In this document: piece after piece, positions 1-11,500 of the stretch
Layout: each line of letters begins with the position of its first letter
Numbering within the stretch: position 1 is the stretch's first letter
Assembly (NCBI GenBank): GCA_038503035.1
Contig: JAVSML010024430.1
Coordinates: 434,001-498,000 of the forward strand
From: Crocodylus rhombifer
Lineage: Eukaryota; Chordata; Crocodylia; Crocodylidae
Direction of reading: 5' to 3'
DNA length: 64,000 nt
The notes under the pieces: generated by a model
Told to the model about the DNA's origin: nothing
The model's input: only the letters and a program-made list of their open reading frames with translations
The model's database searches: none
Translations under genes and position numbers: made by a program

Positions 1-690
1 CAGGTTGGGGAACTCTCTTCTTGTCAGTACAGAGGCGGAGAATGATCTTGGAGTCATCATTGACTCCAAGATGAACATGGGCTGGCAGTGTGGGGAGGCA
101 GTCAGGAAGGCCAACCGTACCTTGTCATGCATCCACAGATACATCTCAAGCAGGTCCAAGGAGGTGATCCTCCCCCTCTATGCGGCACTGGTCAGGCCGC
201 AGCTGGAGTATTGCGTCCAGTTCTGGGTGCCGCACTTCAAGAGGGATGTGGACAGCATGGAGAGGGTCCAGAGGAGGGCCACTCACATGATCAGGGGACA
301 GCAGGGCAGGCCCTATGAGCAGAGGCTACGGGACCTGAACCTGTTCAGCCTCCACAGGAGAAGGCTGAGGGAGGATCTAGTGGCCTGTTACAAACTAGTC
401 AGAGGGGACCAGCAGGCACTAGCATTGCCAGGAGTGACCAGGAATAATGGTCACAAGCTGGCAGAGGGTAGATTTAGGCTAGATATCAGAAAGCGCTGTC
501 AGGGCGGCAAGGATCTGGAACCAGCTTCCAAGAGAAGTGGTGCTGGCTCCTACCCTGGGGGTCTTCAAGAGGAGGCTGGATGTATACCTTGCTGGGGTCG
601 TTTGACCCCAGTACTCTTTCCTGCCATGGCAGGGGGTCGGACTAAATGATCTACTCTAGTCCCTTCCGACCCTAGAAACTATAGGATACT
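1..690 (+). mobile_element. CR1 LINE, 3' part of ORF2 and tail
   Basis: Translates (5-520) as the CR1 ORF2 C-terminus: [57 protein letters not shown] and [15 protein letters not shown] small deletion after QQALAL and a frameshift near 500 break it. It ends with the CR1-style tail before 'ccctagaaactatagg'. It belongs to the same subfamily as 20.2-22.2 kb. The left end is cut by the window. Confidence 0.9.
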
Positions 691-1089
691 TTGATATCAC
701 GCCTGTATCACACAAATCTAGGCTTGTTAGAACTATCTCAGAGCTGGCATGGAATGTAAATGCCATTGCTGCCCTTGCCTCTACTATGCTCTGTTCACTG
801 CTCTGAAGATTGTGAAGTACTGGGATAAAAACATCAACTTCTTTCAACAGTGTAGTGTGAGCTGATTGGAGCAAGTATCAGCTACGTTGTGTCAACTCAT
901 GAAACATGTGAATAAGGGCTCCTAAATTCAAGAATGGGCTCCATCTTCACATACCCAACTCAAATAGTAGTTAATAATATCCACTCTTTAAACAGGGGAG
1001 TAACCATTTATGAATCAAGAAGTAGTTCACCCTGTTGGATTACACAGCTGTCTCCCACCTCAATCCAGAACCCCAGGGACATCAGGTAC
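691..1089. other. Intron 3 side of SAA locus A, nothing recognised
   Basis: Between the CR1 tail and exon 3 no SAA exon 4, RNA gene or repeat could be recognised. Confidence 0.5.
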
Positions 1090-1971
1090 CTTATAACTCT
1101 TGCTGCCCAAGCGCCACCAGGTCCTCTCCGTGCAGCATCACGATTTCCCCGTGCATGGAAATATTTATCTGAATTTTTCCAGTTGGCCTCACGCATGTCT
1201 TTGTATGCTCTGGCCATATCCGTAGCACCTGGGTAGGGAAGAAAGAATTATGGAAACTGTAAACACAAGGGTGGGAGTTATTTTACCCCTCTCCAGTGGC
1301 CTTCAATCATCATTCTACCCTTCCTCTGTAGCTTCTAAGTTGAGGCTCCCTTCCCAAGCCTCCTTTCAGAAGCAGATGAATTTTATAGCTGTTTTACCTC
1401 TTTTTCTAACTACCATCCATCAAGTGAAATCTTGAGGAGGAGATGAAAGGAGACTCCTTGACAAAGGGGAACCCTCCATAAACCAAGCAGATGACAATAG
1501 TTATTGTCATTGTGGTTGCTGTTGTTGTTGTTATTCATCAGGTCTGTTGTGACTGAGCTTGGGAGCCCAGTTCATGGACCAGGACCTTATTGTACCACAT
1601 ACTATTCTTGAATCGTTCTGGAAAGACTGATCAATAATAATAATAACAATAATGATAAAATAAAGACTTTAAAGAGATGAGTTTACATTATTCTCATTTT
1701 ATACTAGAAAAATTTAGCCAAAAAGAGGTGAAATGATTTTCAAAAAATCACATGGCAAATTGGGGGAGGAAATCCTGATTTATTAACACGCTATGTTCTG
1801 CTCCTTTCCAAAAACCTCTCTTCTGAAGACACTCTTCTTGAAGAATTTTTATTTGGAAAATAACTTACCTCCATAGGTATCCTTTAAAAATTTCCCAGCC
1901 CTCTCAGCCCAGTTGTCGCTGGTGACACATAAGACCAGGGATAACAAGAAGATGGAGGTGAAGAACTTCAT
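1090..1971 (-). CDS. SAA: Serum amyloid A, locus A (coding exons 2-3; exon 4 outside window)
   Basis: Secreted acute-phase apolipoprotein of the SAA family. Exon 2 is 1986-1869 with the ATG at 1971-1969. It is preceded by a TTCTCTTATAG acceptor and ends at a GTAAGT donor. It encodes an 18-residue signal peptide ([18 protein letters not shown]) followed by [16 protein letters not shown]. Exon 3 is 1228-1090 (139 nt) with a CCCTACCCAG acceptor and a GTACCT donor. It encodes the family core [19 protein letters not shown], then [17 protein letters not shown]. The coding pieces are 103 and 139 nt, exactly as in locus B, so the phases match. The usual tyrosine after ARGN is arginine here, so the classic SAA signature is off by one residue. 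No exon 4 is visible between 690 and 1089, and a CR1 fills 1-690, so the last exon must lie left of the window or be lost. Identification as SAA is secure; functionality cannot be judged without exon 4. Confidence 0.93.
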
Positions 1972-2352
1972 GGCGCACTGCTTTACCTATAAGAGAATAG
2001 TGAGTGGAAAAGTATGATTATCGACAATCTGGCAAGTTTTTGAAGACTCCAGGCATCATATTTATTCTGCTTCTAACTGTGGAGCAGGTGCATGGATCAG
2101 CAGGGTCACACACAGTTCTGAAGACTTTGCGAAGTGATGATTTGTTGTTCAAAAATGAAACACCCTTTCTGATAAAACCAGTTATCTTCAGAGCATCCTG
2201 CTGGGGAATGGGATGCATGGAAAAGTTGTGTTATCTTTTGCTTAGTAGCTTTTGCACTAGAAAAAACAAAGTCTGAGTTTATGTACCTTACTGAAAAAGG
2301 TAAAACAATGTTATTTAAATCTTAAAATCAGATTTAAAATCTTAAAACTTAC

Positions 2353-2500
2353 CACTGCAGCCTGTCAAAGTTTCTGAGAAATGGATTCTCTCTCAGATAC
2401 ACTCAGACAGGGGTAGATTGTATTTATAAGAGTCCAGAAACCAATAGGAAATGTTTCCTCTGGGTGGAAAATTTCACTTACCAAATTCCATTTCCCCTAC
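2353..2500 (-). promoter_or_regulatory. SAA locus A promoter and non-coding exon 1
   Basis: On the minus strand a TATA box (TATAAATA, 2428-2421) is followed about 25 nt later by a short leader exon (about 2397-2353) ending at a GTAAGT donor (GT at 2352-2351). The same TATA/leader/donor layout recurs at locus B, locus D and two relics. Upstream, 2464-2495 aligns with the locus D block that contains a kappaB site. Here the corresponding bases read TGGAAAATTTC, which is not a good kappaB match. The transcription start is inferred from TATA spacing only. Confidence 0.75.
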
Positions 2501-2866
2501 TCATAACAGAAAATCATTGCCTAAAAGGTAAAGTGTTTTGTTCTCACTGTCAGTATATGCAAATCAAGCTTTGTGCTGGTTATTTCCCAATTTTATTTTG
2601 AAGCTGAGGCAATAGTGTTAATGTTCTAGGATCTTAACTGTATTATTTTTGATAACTTTGTCAGAATAACATGATGTACAAACCCTTATGAAACCAACAA
2701 AGGAGGAAGTGTTGGCTGAATTTTCCTATTTAACCTCAGCTAGAAGGCAACTCTTTCCTATGAACAGGCTAGTTCTTATATGGTCACATGGCATATAAAG
2801 ACTGGTGCTGAACCCACAGCTTTGGGCTGCAAGCAGATGTTACATTTGCAGCAGCATGGACTCCCT

Positions 2867-3465
2867 TGATGCAAAAAGCGGTTCGTTTCTTTGGAGGCTT
2901 GCAAAGAATCTCAGACACACACTTATTAGCAGCACAAAAGGTGTATTTGCAAATAGGGTCAGAGCAGAGTCAAAGACTCAGATTACTCCGAACCCCTGAG
3001 GAATTTTTCAGCCGGTATTTATCCTTTCCCTCCTGGGCACGTGTGCAGAAACAGGAACTCTTACAGCTCATTTCCGTTTCATACAAACATGTGTGTGGTT
3101 ATGTTACTACATCCATCGCATGTACATTATAATTAACTACTTAAGTATGCAGGGCGGAGAAGTAAACATGCATCAGCTAATTGCGCATGCTCAGAAAGTT
3201 CTTTAGGTCACCAAGAGTTTAAATCCCCGCCCCCCCATTTCAAGGACACAGTCAGTTGAATTCCAGTTTCTGTAATCTGCATGAGAAAAGCTAGGGGGAG
3301 GCTGGGGGAGTGTGTGATTTAGTATAAGAAGAACTGTGGCAAGGCTGGCCAAGAAAAAAAGTCCTTGGCAGTGTTTTTTTTTCTTATCAGGTACGAGATG
3401 CAAACTGTGCATTTCTAACAACACTCCATTTCTAATAATATTATAACAATACTCCATTTCTAACA
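2867..3465 (-). mobile_element. Solo LTR of an endogenous retrovirus-like element (copy 1)
   Basis: A 599-bp block running TG...CA, flanked by the 4-bp target duplication CCCT (2863-2866 and 3466-3469). A second copy lies at 54128-54695 with its own duplication. In minus orientation it starts TGTTAGAAATGGAGT, has a TATA-like GGATAAATAC in the right half, and ends ACCGCTTTTTGCATCA. No gag, pol or env sequence is attached, so it is a recombined solo LTR. The long minus frame across 3883-3203 is a chance frame through it. Confidence 0.8.
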
Positions 3466-4240
3466 CCCTGGTAGCTACAAAATTCAAGGGAAGAGATGTG
3501 CATATACAAAAACGTTTAAAAGCAAAAATGTCAGAAGTGCTACACAAATGTTCTTGGGTGAACCAGGAATTTCTTTGTAGAGCTACACTGTGTGGCATGT
3601 CATGTACCGTGTTCTTCATCTCTCTGTGTAGCACCCTTGTCCTGAGCACCCTTGTCCAGGCTGGGCTGTCAGTGAATACAGGACTGCAGCCAGGTTCGTT
3701 GGTGGCAAGCAGAGATGAATCCCCACTGGGACCAGAGCTTGCAGTTCTGCTCACAACAGGAAGTCCCAGTCTTGCACTCACTGACCACCATATTGGGGGC
3801 TTGTAGCTCTGCTCCCTGCACCCCATGTAATCAGAGCTAAGAAGGCAACTGACCACTCCTCCAAGCCCTTCAGAACTGTACAATGAAATCCCTGACTTCC
3901 TTGGAGTCAGAAGAAGACTCCTATTGCCATCAGTGGAGACAGAATGCTATACATAAACCTTTGGGTAATGATATAGATACTATTATTTTAAGTTTAAAAA
4001 TCCTACTTCTTGTTTTACATTGCAAAACAAAAACCCTCTAGACTTCCACCATCTGGTTTATCCACAAGCTTCATGATGCAGAGTCTGCAGAAAAGGAAAG
4101 TTGTCCTGAAACAGTGAATTTTCAAAATTAGGAAATCCACCATACAGAGAAAAAACCTAGTTCTAACTGCTGGATTTTCCAGTTACAAGGCTGGCCCTTC
4201 AACTCTGCCCAAGTCTGCAGGGAAATAAATGTGGTATTCT
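3466..4240. repeat. Upstream flank of SAA locus A; part of a segmental duplication
   Basis: 3880-4240 is related to 28550-29020 (shared 'aggaaatccacca' and 'tggcccttcaact' landmarks in the same order) and, in its right-hand end, to 57480-57720. These blocks lie upstream of SAA copies in each case. No gene is seen. Confidence 0.5.
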
Positions 4241-5160
4241 TGTCACCCCCCTTGCCCTGCTCCCTGCAGGTGGTGACAATGTGGGGGCATTGAGGCCACC
4301 AGAACTGGCCTTGTTCCCTCCCCCTTGCTCCTTGGAGGGTGGCAGCGCAGGGGGAGAGCGGGGTCAGGATGCCATGGGAGGGATGAGGCCACCGGCACTG
4401 GCCTTGGCCCACCCCTCCCCTCTTCTGTGATCCCTACCTGCAGGTCCACTGTGGACCGATGTGGTGGAGGTCGGGGTGGAGCGGGCACACCATGGCAGCA
4501 GAGGGTGAAGAGTGGACCTGGACCAATGTGGTGGTGGCAGTGGCAGTGGGGGGAGGGGAAGAGTGGGCCCAGGCCCACAGGGCTGGGGGGAGGAGGAGCA
4601 AGCCCGGGGTGGGGAAAGCCAGCCCGCCACAGCAGTGGGGGGGGGAGCAGCACAGTTGGCCTTGCCCCACCCCCCGCCCTGCTCCCGGTAGGCAGTGGCG
4701 ATGAAGCGGACAGAGCAGAGTACAAGGCCAGAACTGCTGGCCTCATCCCCCGGCCCCTGCTCCCTAGATGCAGCGGCAGCACAGGGTGCTTGGTGGCAGT
4801 GCTCCGTTCATGCCCCCCCAGTCATTCATGGGTCAAGGAGGCAGGCAGATGGGGGGGAAGTGGGCCCAGCCCTGAAACAGCAACAGGCGGGGGTGGGGCA
4901 CACCGGGCTCAGCCTGGCTCGACAATGGTAGTGGGGAGGGGGATGCACCAGGCCCAGCCTGGCCCAGCCCCAAAACAGCAGCAGAAGGGCTCCAGGCCCA
5001 GTCCCGTAATAGCAGTAGGGAGGGTGCGGGGGGCAGGCGCGGTCTCGAGGCAGAAGGGAGAAAAGGGGGAGTGGGCCTGGCCCTGAAAGTAAGGGGGGAA
5101 GGGAGGGCCAGACACAGGCCTCTGTCCCCTCCTCCCCCACAACGTCATTCTTGACGGGCA
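4241..5160. repeat. GC-rich low-complexity repeat tract
   Basis: G-rich on the plus strand, with repeated 'ggcccagcctgg', 'cagcagcag' and 'gtggcagtgg' words. It opens chance frames on both strands, none with a recognisable domain. It is probably the variable interior of a non-autonomous mobile element; no clear ends were found. Confidence 0.4.
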
Positions 5161-5164
5161 ATTG

Positions 5165-5650
5165 GATAGTAGAATCATAAAGAAGTAGGGCTGGTAGGGA
5201 CCTCTAGAGGCCATCCTGTCCCATCACCTGCCTGGATAGGATTATCCCTATTGAAACCATCCTATACTAATCTGTAATTTAACTCTTTGTAAAACTACCA
5301 TCAACCCTGACACAACACAAGACATAACACCCTAACCTGCCACAGGTAAAGCAGGAGGATTGTGGCAGGCAACTTCCTGCTTCTATAAAATGTTCTTAAT
5401 GTATGTTTGAGCTATCCCAGGAAGACGGTCATGCCCCAGCTACAGAGAAAGGCAACCCCTCTCCTCCACAGTCCATACCAATCTGACCATGGTGTAAAAT
5501 TCCTTCCTGACCCCAAATATGGTGATCAGTCTGACCCTGAGCAGAGGGGCAACACCCTCTAGCCAGGAACCTCTGGCTTTAAGTCCCAGCAGGAACACTG
5601 GCACACCCCAGTCAAAATCCCCAGCTTCAGCTGCAGCCAATACCTAATGC
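5165..5650 (-). mobile_element. Old CR1-like LINE 3' remnant
   Basis: The left end reads 'agaatcataaagaagtagggctggtaggga', the reverse complement of a CR1-type tail. It is followed by diverged 3' sequence (for example 'aaattccttcctgaccccaaatatgg'). No intact frame. Confidence 0.5.
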
Positions 5651-5945
5651 CTCTGAAGCAGGCTCAAAAACACCCAGACACATCTAGTAAAAAGAAGAAG
5701 AGGGGAGCAACCAGCAAAGCTCAGAAGCATGGGAAATACCCCATGTTTGCAAACCCATATCTTTGCTGGGGCTAAAGAACAAAGAAAAATATAACCTAAC
5801 AAGGGGCTAGGTTACTTTTAATTTACTGTATTTATTCACATACAATGTGTACCTTTTCTCCAAGAATTAGCCCTCCAAAGGCAGGCTATGTGTCTTAAAC
5901 AGGAAAGTTAATTTCTCTGTCCAGAACAAAAGCATGTAGACACTA

Positions 5946-6800
5946 GGGCTGTGCGAAACAGCACCATTTCGTTTCCACTTCCATTTTGCCATTTTGAAGG
6001 GACAGAGTTTCATTTTGTCATTTTATTTCATTTCAAAGCACTGTTCCATTTCATTTCCTCTTCCAAACTGGTTTGCTGTTGTGACAGGTTTCAACATTTC
6101 ACCCATGGCTATAATGGGAATTCATGAAAATGCCTAAAACTGTCATGTGTTGCCTGATTCAGGTGAAAATTGCCAGGATGGTAGCCCCTTCTGAGGTCAT
6201 GAAGCCTGCCAAGTTTCAAGGAGAGAGGTGCAAAGATTTTTGGGAAACTGCACCTCAAACAGTTGAAAGGAAAACTCCTTTCACTTGCCGGCAGCTGAGG
6301 CCTCCTGTCATCCTGCATGCAGATCCAGGAGCCTGTACCCCAGGAGGGCTGCAGGGCTGTGCCAGACTCCTCTAGGGAGTGTGGGACCCTGGATATGCAC
6401 ATGGAGGCTGCTGCTGCCAGCTGGGACCAGTTCTGGGCAAGACTGGTGCTGCTGCTGCTGGCCCCACCCGGCAGCATGCTGTCATCCTGCGCACAGATCT
6501 GGGGGCCTGTGCCCCCTGGGAGGGCTGTGGGGCTGTGCCAGACTCCTCCAAGAGGATGACAGCAGGCCGTACATATCCACATGCCTGCGGTGGCCTAGCC
6601 CAGAAGCCAGGGGGTGCTTGAGCATGCTTCGCTACTCAACTGGAGCAGACAGTTTAAGCCAAAGTTAGCCTGCCCACCCTGTGAGCAGGGAAGAGTTGCT
6701 GGGAAGGTGTCAAGCAACCTAGGGTGCTGGGGGACTATGAGTTAACTTGAATCTGGAGGGGATCTGGGACAGAAGTTCAATAAACTGATTTAATCTAAAT
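5946..6800. repeat. Unclassified interspersed repeat
   Basis: Starts at 'tagggctgtgcgaaacagcaccatttcg', a phrase resembling the start of another repeat at 45121 ('aggtgtgcaaagtgggccc'). A GC-rich stretch at 6300-6560 holds a degenerate tandem duplication ('ggagggctg..gggctgtgccagactcctc' twice). Probably a non-autonomous DNA transposon; ends not defined. Confidence 0.35.
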
Positions 6801-7257
6801 CAGTTCAGTCTGATACTACATCCTTGAAGGTTTATCTTAAAGCAGTTTTGGCCATTTTGAAAGTGGTTTATGTGCACTGAACTTCTGTTGCATTACAGAC
6901 TTGAACTGCTTTCACTTATATCAGTTTATGTGTAATTTTGGTCTCTAGCTTAGGGGTAGTGTTACCAGATTTGCCCACTACTTTGGGGTGTGCTCATTTA
7001 TTAGGGCTAGGGTCTTGGTAATTCTATTAATGTGTTGCTTGTGTTACTGGTGTTTCTATACGGAGCTGTATCTCTCCCCCTGCAAGCCCTCACCCCCAGT
7101 GGAGCTATCTTGCAGGACTCAGTTCAGTGGGGCTGGGTTCCTCCAAATCAGTCATACACACAAACACACACAGATTAACGTGACGCGCCTGACCTGGCTG
7201 GGTTGATCAGCATGGACAGGCTGACACCCTCATATACCAAGAATCAGTTCATCAGAG

Positions 7258-8152
7258 TGTGACAGGGGTGCCACTATTGCAGCCTTTCTGGGTATGGCTC
7301 CGCCCTCCTGTAATGGGCCAACCACCTGCTTACTCGCCTGCCATGCCTTGATCTTATTTGATTGTTGTACTGAGCAGGAAGCTGCCCATTTCTACGCACC
7401 CCGATGACAGGGGGCGCTATCTGCAGCTCCTTTTCCTCCCCTACACCACAGCCCAAGCCTCGCAGATGGTGCTGGTGTGCTCTGACCTTGGCCCTGTTAT
7501 GTCTCAGCCCTCTTTTTGCCCTCGGGGCTCCTCACTGCCCCCTCTCTCTCTCTCAGGGTTCCTCGCTGCCCCTCTGCACTCTCGGGGCTCCTCGCTGCCC
7601 CCCTAGCTCCAGGGCTTCTTGCTGCCCCCTGGTTCCAGGGCTGGGGCCAATGTGCCCCCAAACAAAGCTGCGCCCTCTCTGGTGCCAGGAGACCCCACGT
7701 TACCGTGGAGCTCCTATGAGGCCTCCTCCACCCCTAATACCCTCACCCAGTCCTCCAGTTAAACAGTAAACACAAGACACAAAGCCCCCAGGCTATAACA
7801 TAAAGTTAACCATCCAATCAGACAACAGTTAATCCCTACCAGGCAAAAATACTCTAGCTCATGGCAGCAACCCACGAATACTCATGCAGTCAAACCTTGG
7901 CCTTCTCTCCACACTGGCTGAGCTCCTCACTCCTTGGCTGTCAGAGGAGGAACTGCCACCCTAGCCTCCTGTCTGGGTTTAAGAAGGGCTACACCCTGCC
8001 CCTTCCTATCAGGGGGTTTCGCCGGTTGCCCCAGCAACCAGCACCTGTGTTGCCCTGGTGACTGGCAGCTGCGCCTCCCCCTTCTCACTGCTAGGGGGCT
8101 CTCTGGAGCCATCCCTGTTCTCAGGCACAGGGCACCTAAGTGCTCTGTGACA
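7258..8152 (+). mobile_element. TG...CA element (probable solo LTR), copy 1
   Basis: 895 bp, beginning TGTGACAGGGGTGCC and ending GCACCTAAGTGCTCTGTGACA, flanked by the 5-bp duplication CAGAG (7253-7257 and 8153-8157). It shares an internal landmark 'caagcctcgcag' and a 3' block ('gttgcc..ggcaaccagcacctg') with 32068-33862 and, inverted, with 53975-56092. TG...CA ends and 5-bp duplications fit LTR-retrotransposon solo LTRs, possibly Ty3/Gypsy type. The interior is C-rich and copy-specific. Confidence 0.65.
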
Positions 8153-11100
8153 CAGAGCAACAATAACTACAGTCAGACACAAGCACACAGTTAAACAGAA
8201 TACCTCTGAATCCGGCTGAGTGTCCAGATGACACTCTCATGGGCCAGCATTCAGTTCATTAGGGCACGTCTGAGCCAAACTGGGTCAATCAGCCTGTAGA
8301 AGCTGATCCCCTTATGTGTTTCAAACTCAGCACGTCCCAATCTTTTAGCCTCTAGATGAGCAGACCCCACAGTATTTTTGGGCTACACAGGGATCTTTAG
8401 CTTAGGTAAAAGGAGTGTTGCTGCAAAGCAAGTGGGGGAAGAGAAGTAAAGAAGAAAAAATATACCCAATTACCACCAGTTTGACTATAAAAGTTATTTA
8501 TTGCTAAGTAGATGAAATATATAATGACAATAGTAGTAATAGCCATGCAAAGGAAACAAACACAAACAGTTACAGTATACCCTGGTTTCACTAAGTATTT
8601 AGGGAAACTTAGCTCAAGCTTAACTAATACAGTTCAAGTTCAGAAATCTATGCTTAGAGAGAGAGAAGAGAAAAGAGAGAGAGAGCTGGGATCTCACCAG
8701 TCCAAGGCACTCAGGTTGCAAAGCTGTCAGGTCAAAGTTCTCAGCACGATCCTTGAAGGGAGATGATCTTCCTCCTGCAGCCTCTCGAGAAGAAAGCGGG
8801 TGGTGTCAGCACACACACTGCTGCTTCTTTTACAGATTTTTATAACCTCAGTTCAGCTTCTTTCAAGAATTCTCAATAGTGTAAATCAAATTACTTTTTC
8901 TATTGACAAGGGGTTATCTGGGTGGAACATCTCAGGAACTTGATTGATACTCAGGAAACACTTGCTTGGGAGCCAGCTTGACATTCCTATGGATAGCAGA
9001 TATACTTGATGGGATATCTCCTGGTGTCTTCAGAAACAATAGATTGCAGCATCAGGGTTTTGGATTTTTATTCTCTGTGAACAAGCCTCAGCTTAGCATG
9101 ACTTTTCCAGATCTTACTATAGTCTTTTAACAGACTTAAGGCAATTATTGGAGTGTTCATAACCTGTTGTGGAGAGGACTTCCACCAGTCGTCTCGGGAA
9201 AAGTATGACAACACTTGTGGACAGGGCTCCAATGGGCTGGATGCTGTGATGAACCCTGTACCAGTGTTCAAATGTTATCCATACCCCCTCTGACTCGGTC
9301 TATTGCCTCAGCATTCCCTAACCCAGCAACCGAGTTTTAGCCAATTAAGTTTACGTAGGCCTCCCACAGTGGGACTGGGGAATGTACAGCCTGAGATGCC
9401 TAGTAAACTTACTTTTGCTTAGAGGTGTGTGTGTGGCAGGGTGGGGAGGAGGGGGGGTGGAAAAGTCCTTTGTAAATCCAGATTAGAACTGGTCTGATAA
9501 GTGCTGAGCTGGGTGTGAGGGTTGATTAGCATTTGGAACACAGATTCCCCATCATGCAGTGCTCCCCTGCTTCGCTGATCCCAGAATTCACTGCAGTCTC
9601 TGCTTCAGGTTTTCTGTTCTCCATCTCTCATGTAAATGAATGGTCATCTGGTTCTATCTCAGATGCAAATGAGACCTAGGGCAGTTGTTTCACTTTTGTC
9701 ACCCTTATCTGGAAGGTTTTAGGTGTGTCTCTCACTGCATCTTAATCAGTTTCTGTTTAGGTAGAGGCGGGGGGCGATTATTTGTGAGTCTGTGTCCTGT
9801 GTCAGGGTTCCCCAAGAACATGGAGCTGACAGGTAACGGTAGGGGATTGTCAAGGCAGGGACAGGCCCTCATAGCGCCCTTCAAAGGATTTGGTAGCATG
9901 TTGGTTGAAAATCAGTGTTCTAGCTAAACCACAAAGTTCCCTTTATTTAACAACCTACTTATGGTATATCTACACCAAGTCCCTGTCACTCTCGGGGAGG
10001 GATGCTCTCCATCATGCCTCAACCACTCACTCCAGTTTGCCTAGGTAGCTTCACTGCTGTATTTCTGAGTTTATCACATGCCTGAAATGCTTTGTATTAT
10101 TATTAGAATACGTTTTGACCCTCCCCAAGAGTACTGGGGATGCGATCTAGCTATACTCCTCATTTCTCTGTCTTCACTTCCCCAACTGCAAAAGGAAGAC
10201 AGCAATGACTTTTTCCTTCTCTCATAATGTTCTATGCTCCTGTTTAATTTGTCTGCCCTCAATTACTGCAAATGAGAATAGCAATATTTTTTTCCTTTCA
10301 CAATTTTCTGTGCTGTTTGTTTTGATTATGAGCTCTTTGGTGCAGGAATAGTGTATGTTGAGCATCTGGTAAATATGGATCTGATTTTGGTTGGGGCCAC
10401 ACAGTAATAGAATTATACAACTAAAAAATACAACTAAAATGAAAGATCAGAGGTATAATTTATTTTGCCAGTTGATATGTGGTAAAACATTTTCACGTGT
10501 CCTCAAATATTTGACATGTTTTCCCATGTTTACAGTCCTGATTCCATATTTTTCATTCAGCAAAGGTCTTCTAAAATTCATGACAATATTCCATTGTCCA
10601 AAAGAAGGCATAAACACCAGTGCAATTTCCTATGAGCTGCCATATTGAGCTAGATCATTTCAGTAGTCCAAGCACAGACATTGGCTAGTGCCATCTGCTT
10701 CACAGGCAGGGGTAAGAGGAGTCACCTGACTCAGAACGAAGACTGGATTTAGATCAGGTATAAGCCCAGACCCTAAGAAGAGCCCAGCAATATGATCTAG
10801 AAGATGAATTACTGGTGCCTCTTGAGACTGGGGGCGGGGGTCACCATGGCAGTGAGTGGGGACCACCCACAGCCAGCAGCAGTGTTGTCAGTGGCAGGGG
10901 TGGTGAGCGGTAAGTGGCAATGGGGACCGCCCACAAATGCCGCTGGCTGCATTGGCAGTGAGGTGGGGGAGGGATGGCAAGCAACAACTGCCCACAGAAG
11001 CCAGCGGTGGCTTTGGTGGTGGCCAATCTCAGGGGGGCACATGCCCCCCCATGCCCTACCTACACATCACCTATGATCTGAAGCCTACTTAGAGAAAACC

Positions 11101-11500
11101 ACCCTAGCAGGAGTGTCATAGCTTTGGAGCACCAGCACAGAGAGGATAGCTGAAGCAATCTGGAGGTTTGGGTAGGAACTAAGGAGCTAGAAGAGGTTCC
11201 TAGGGACTGGGGTCTGGGTGAGCTCAGAGTGAAGGGCTCAGCACACAAGACCTAATGCTGTTGGCCCTGAAGACTGTCCTTGTTATTTAAATAGTTATTC
11301 TTTGCCTTTAGTTGCAATTGGTTCAAGGTATAAAGGAAGTTTCTACACATGCACTCTATACTGTATAGTAAGACTGTTCCAGAAGGAGTGACCTTTAGAC
11401 CTTCTAACTCAGGCCAACATGCTGAGCATGTGCTCTGATCAGAAAGCATGCGGTCATTTCTAGTGTGAAACATCATAGTGCCTCATGCAAAAGTATAGTA
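8153..11500. other. Intergenic DNA, no gene recognised
   Basis: Contains a GA-rich microsatellite ('agagagagaagag', about 8655-8685), a GC-rich low-complexity patch at 10820-11050, and otherwise unique-looking AT-rich sequence. No coding similarity, RNA gene or clear transposon ends were recognised. Confidence 0.4.

Noticed and set aside
1632..1665. AAT/AAC-rich simple repeat as a functional site
   Set aside because: Ordinary short microsatellite in an SAA intron.
3203..3883. A 226-codon minus frame
   Set aside because: It covers a solo LTR and flanking DNA; the sister LTR does not preserve the frame.
4241..5214. Overlapping frames up to 253 codons on both strands
   Set aside because: Low-complexity G-rich repeat; open on both strands, typical of biased composition.
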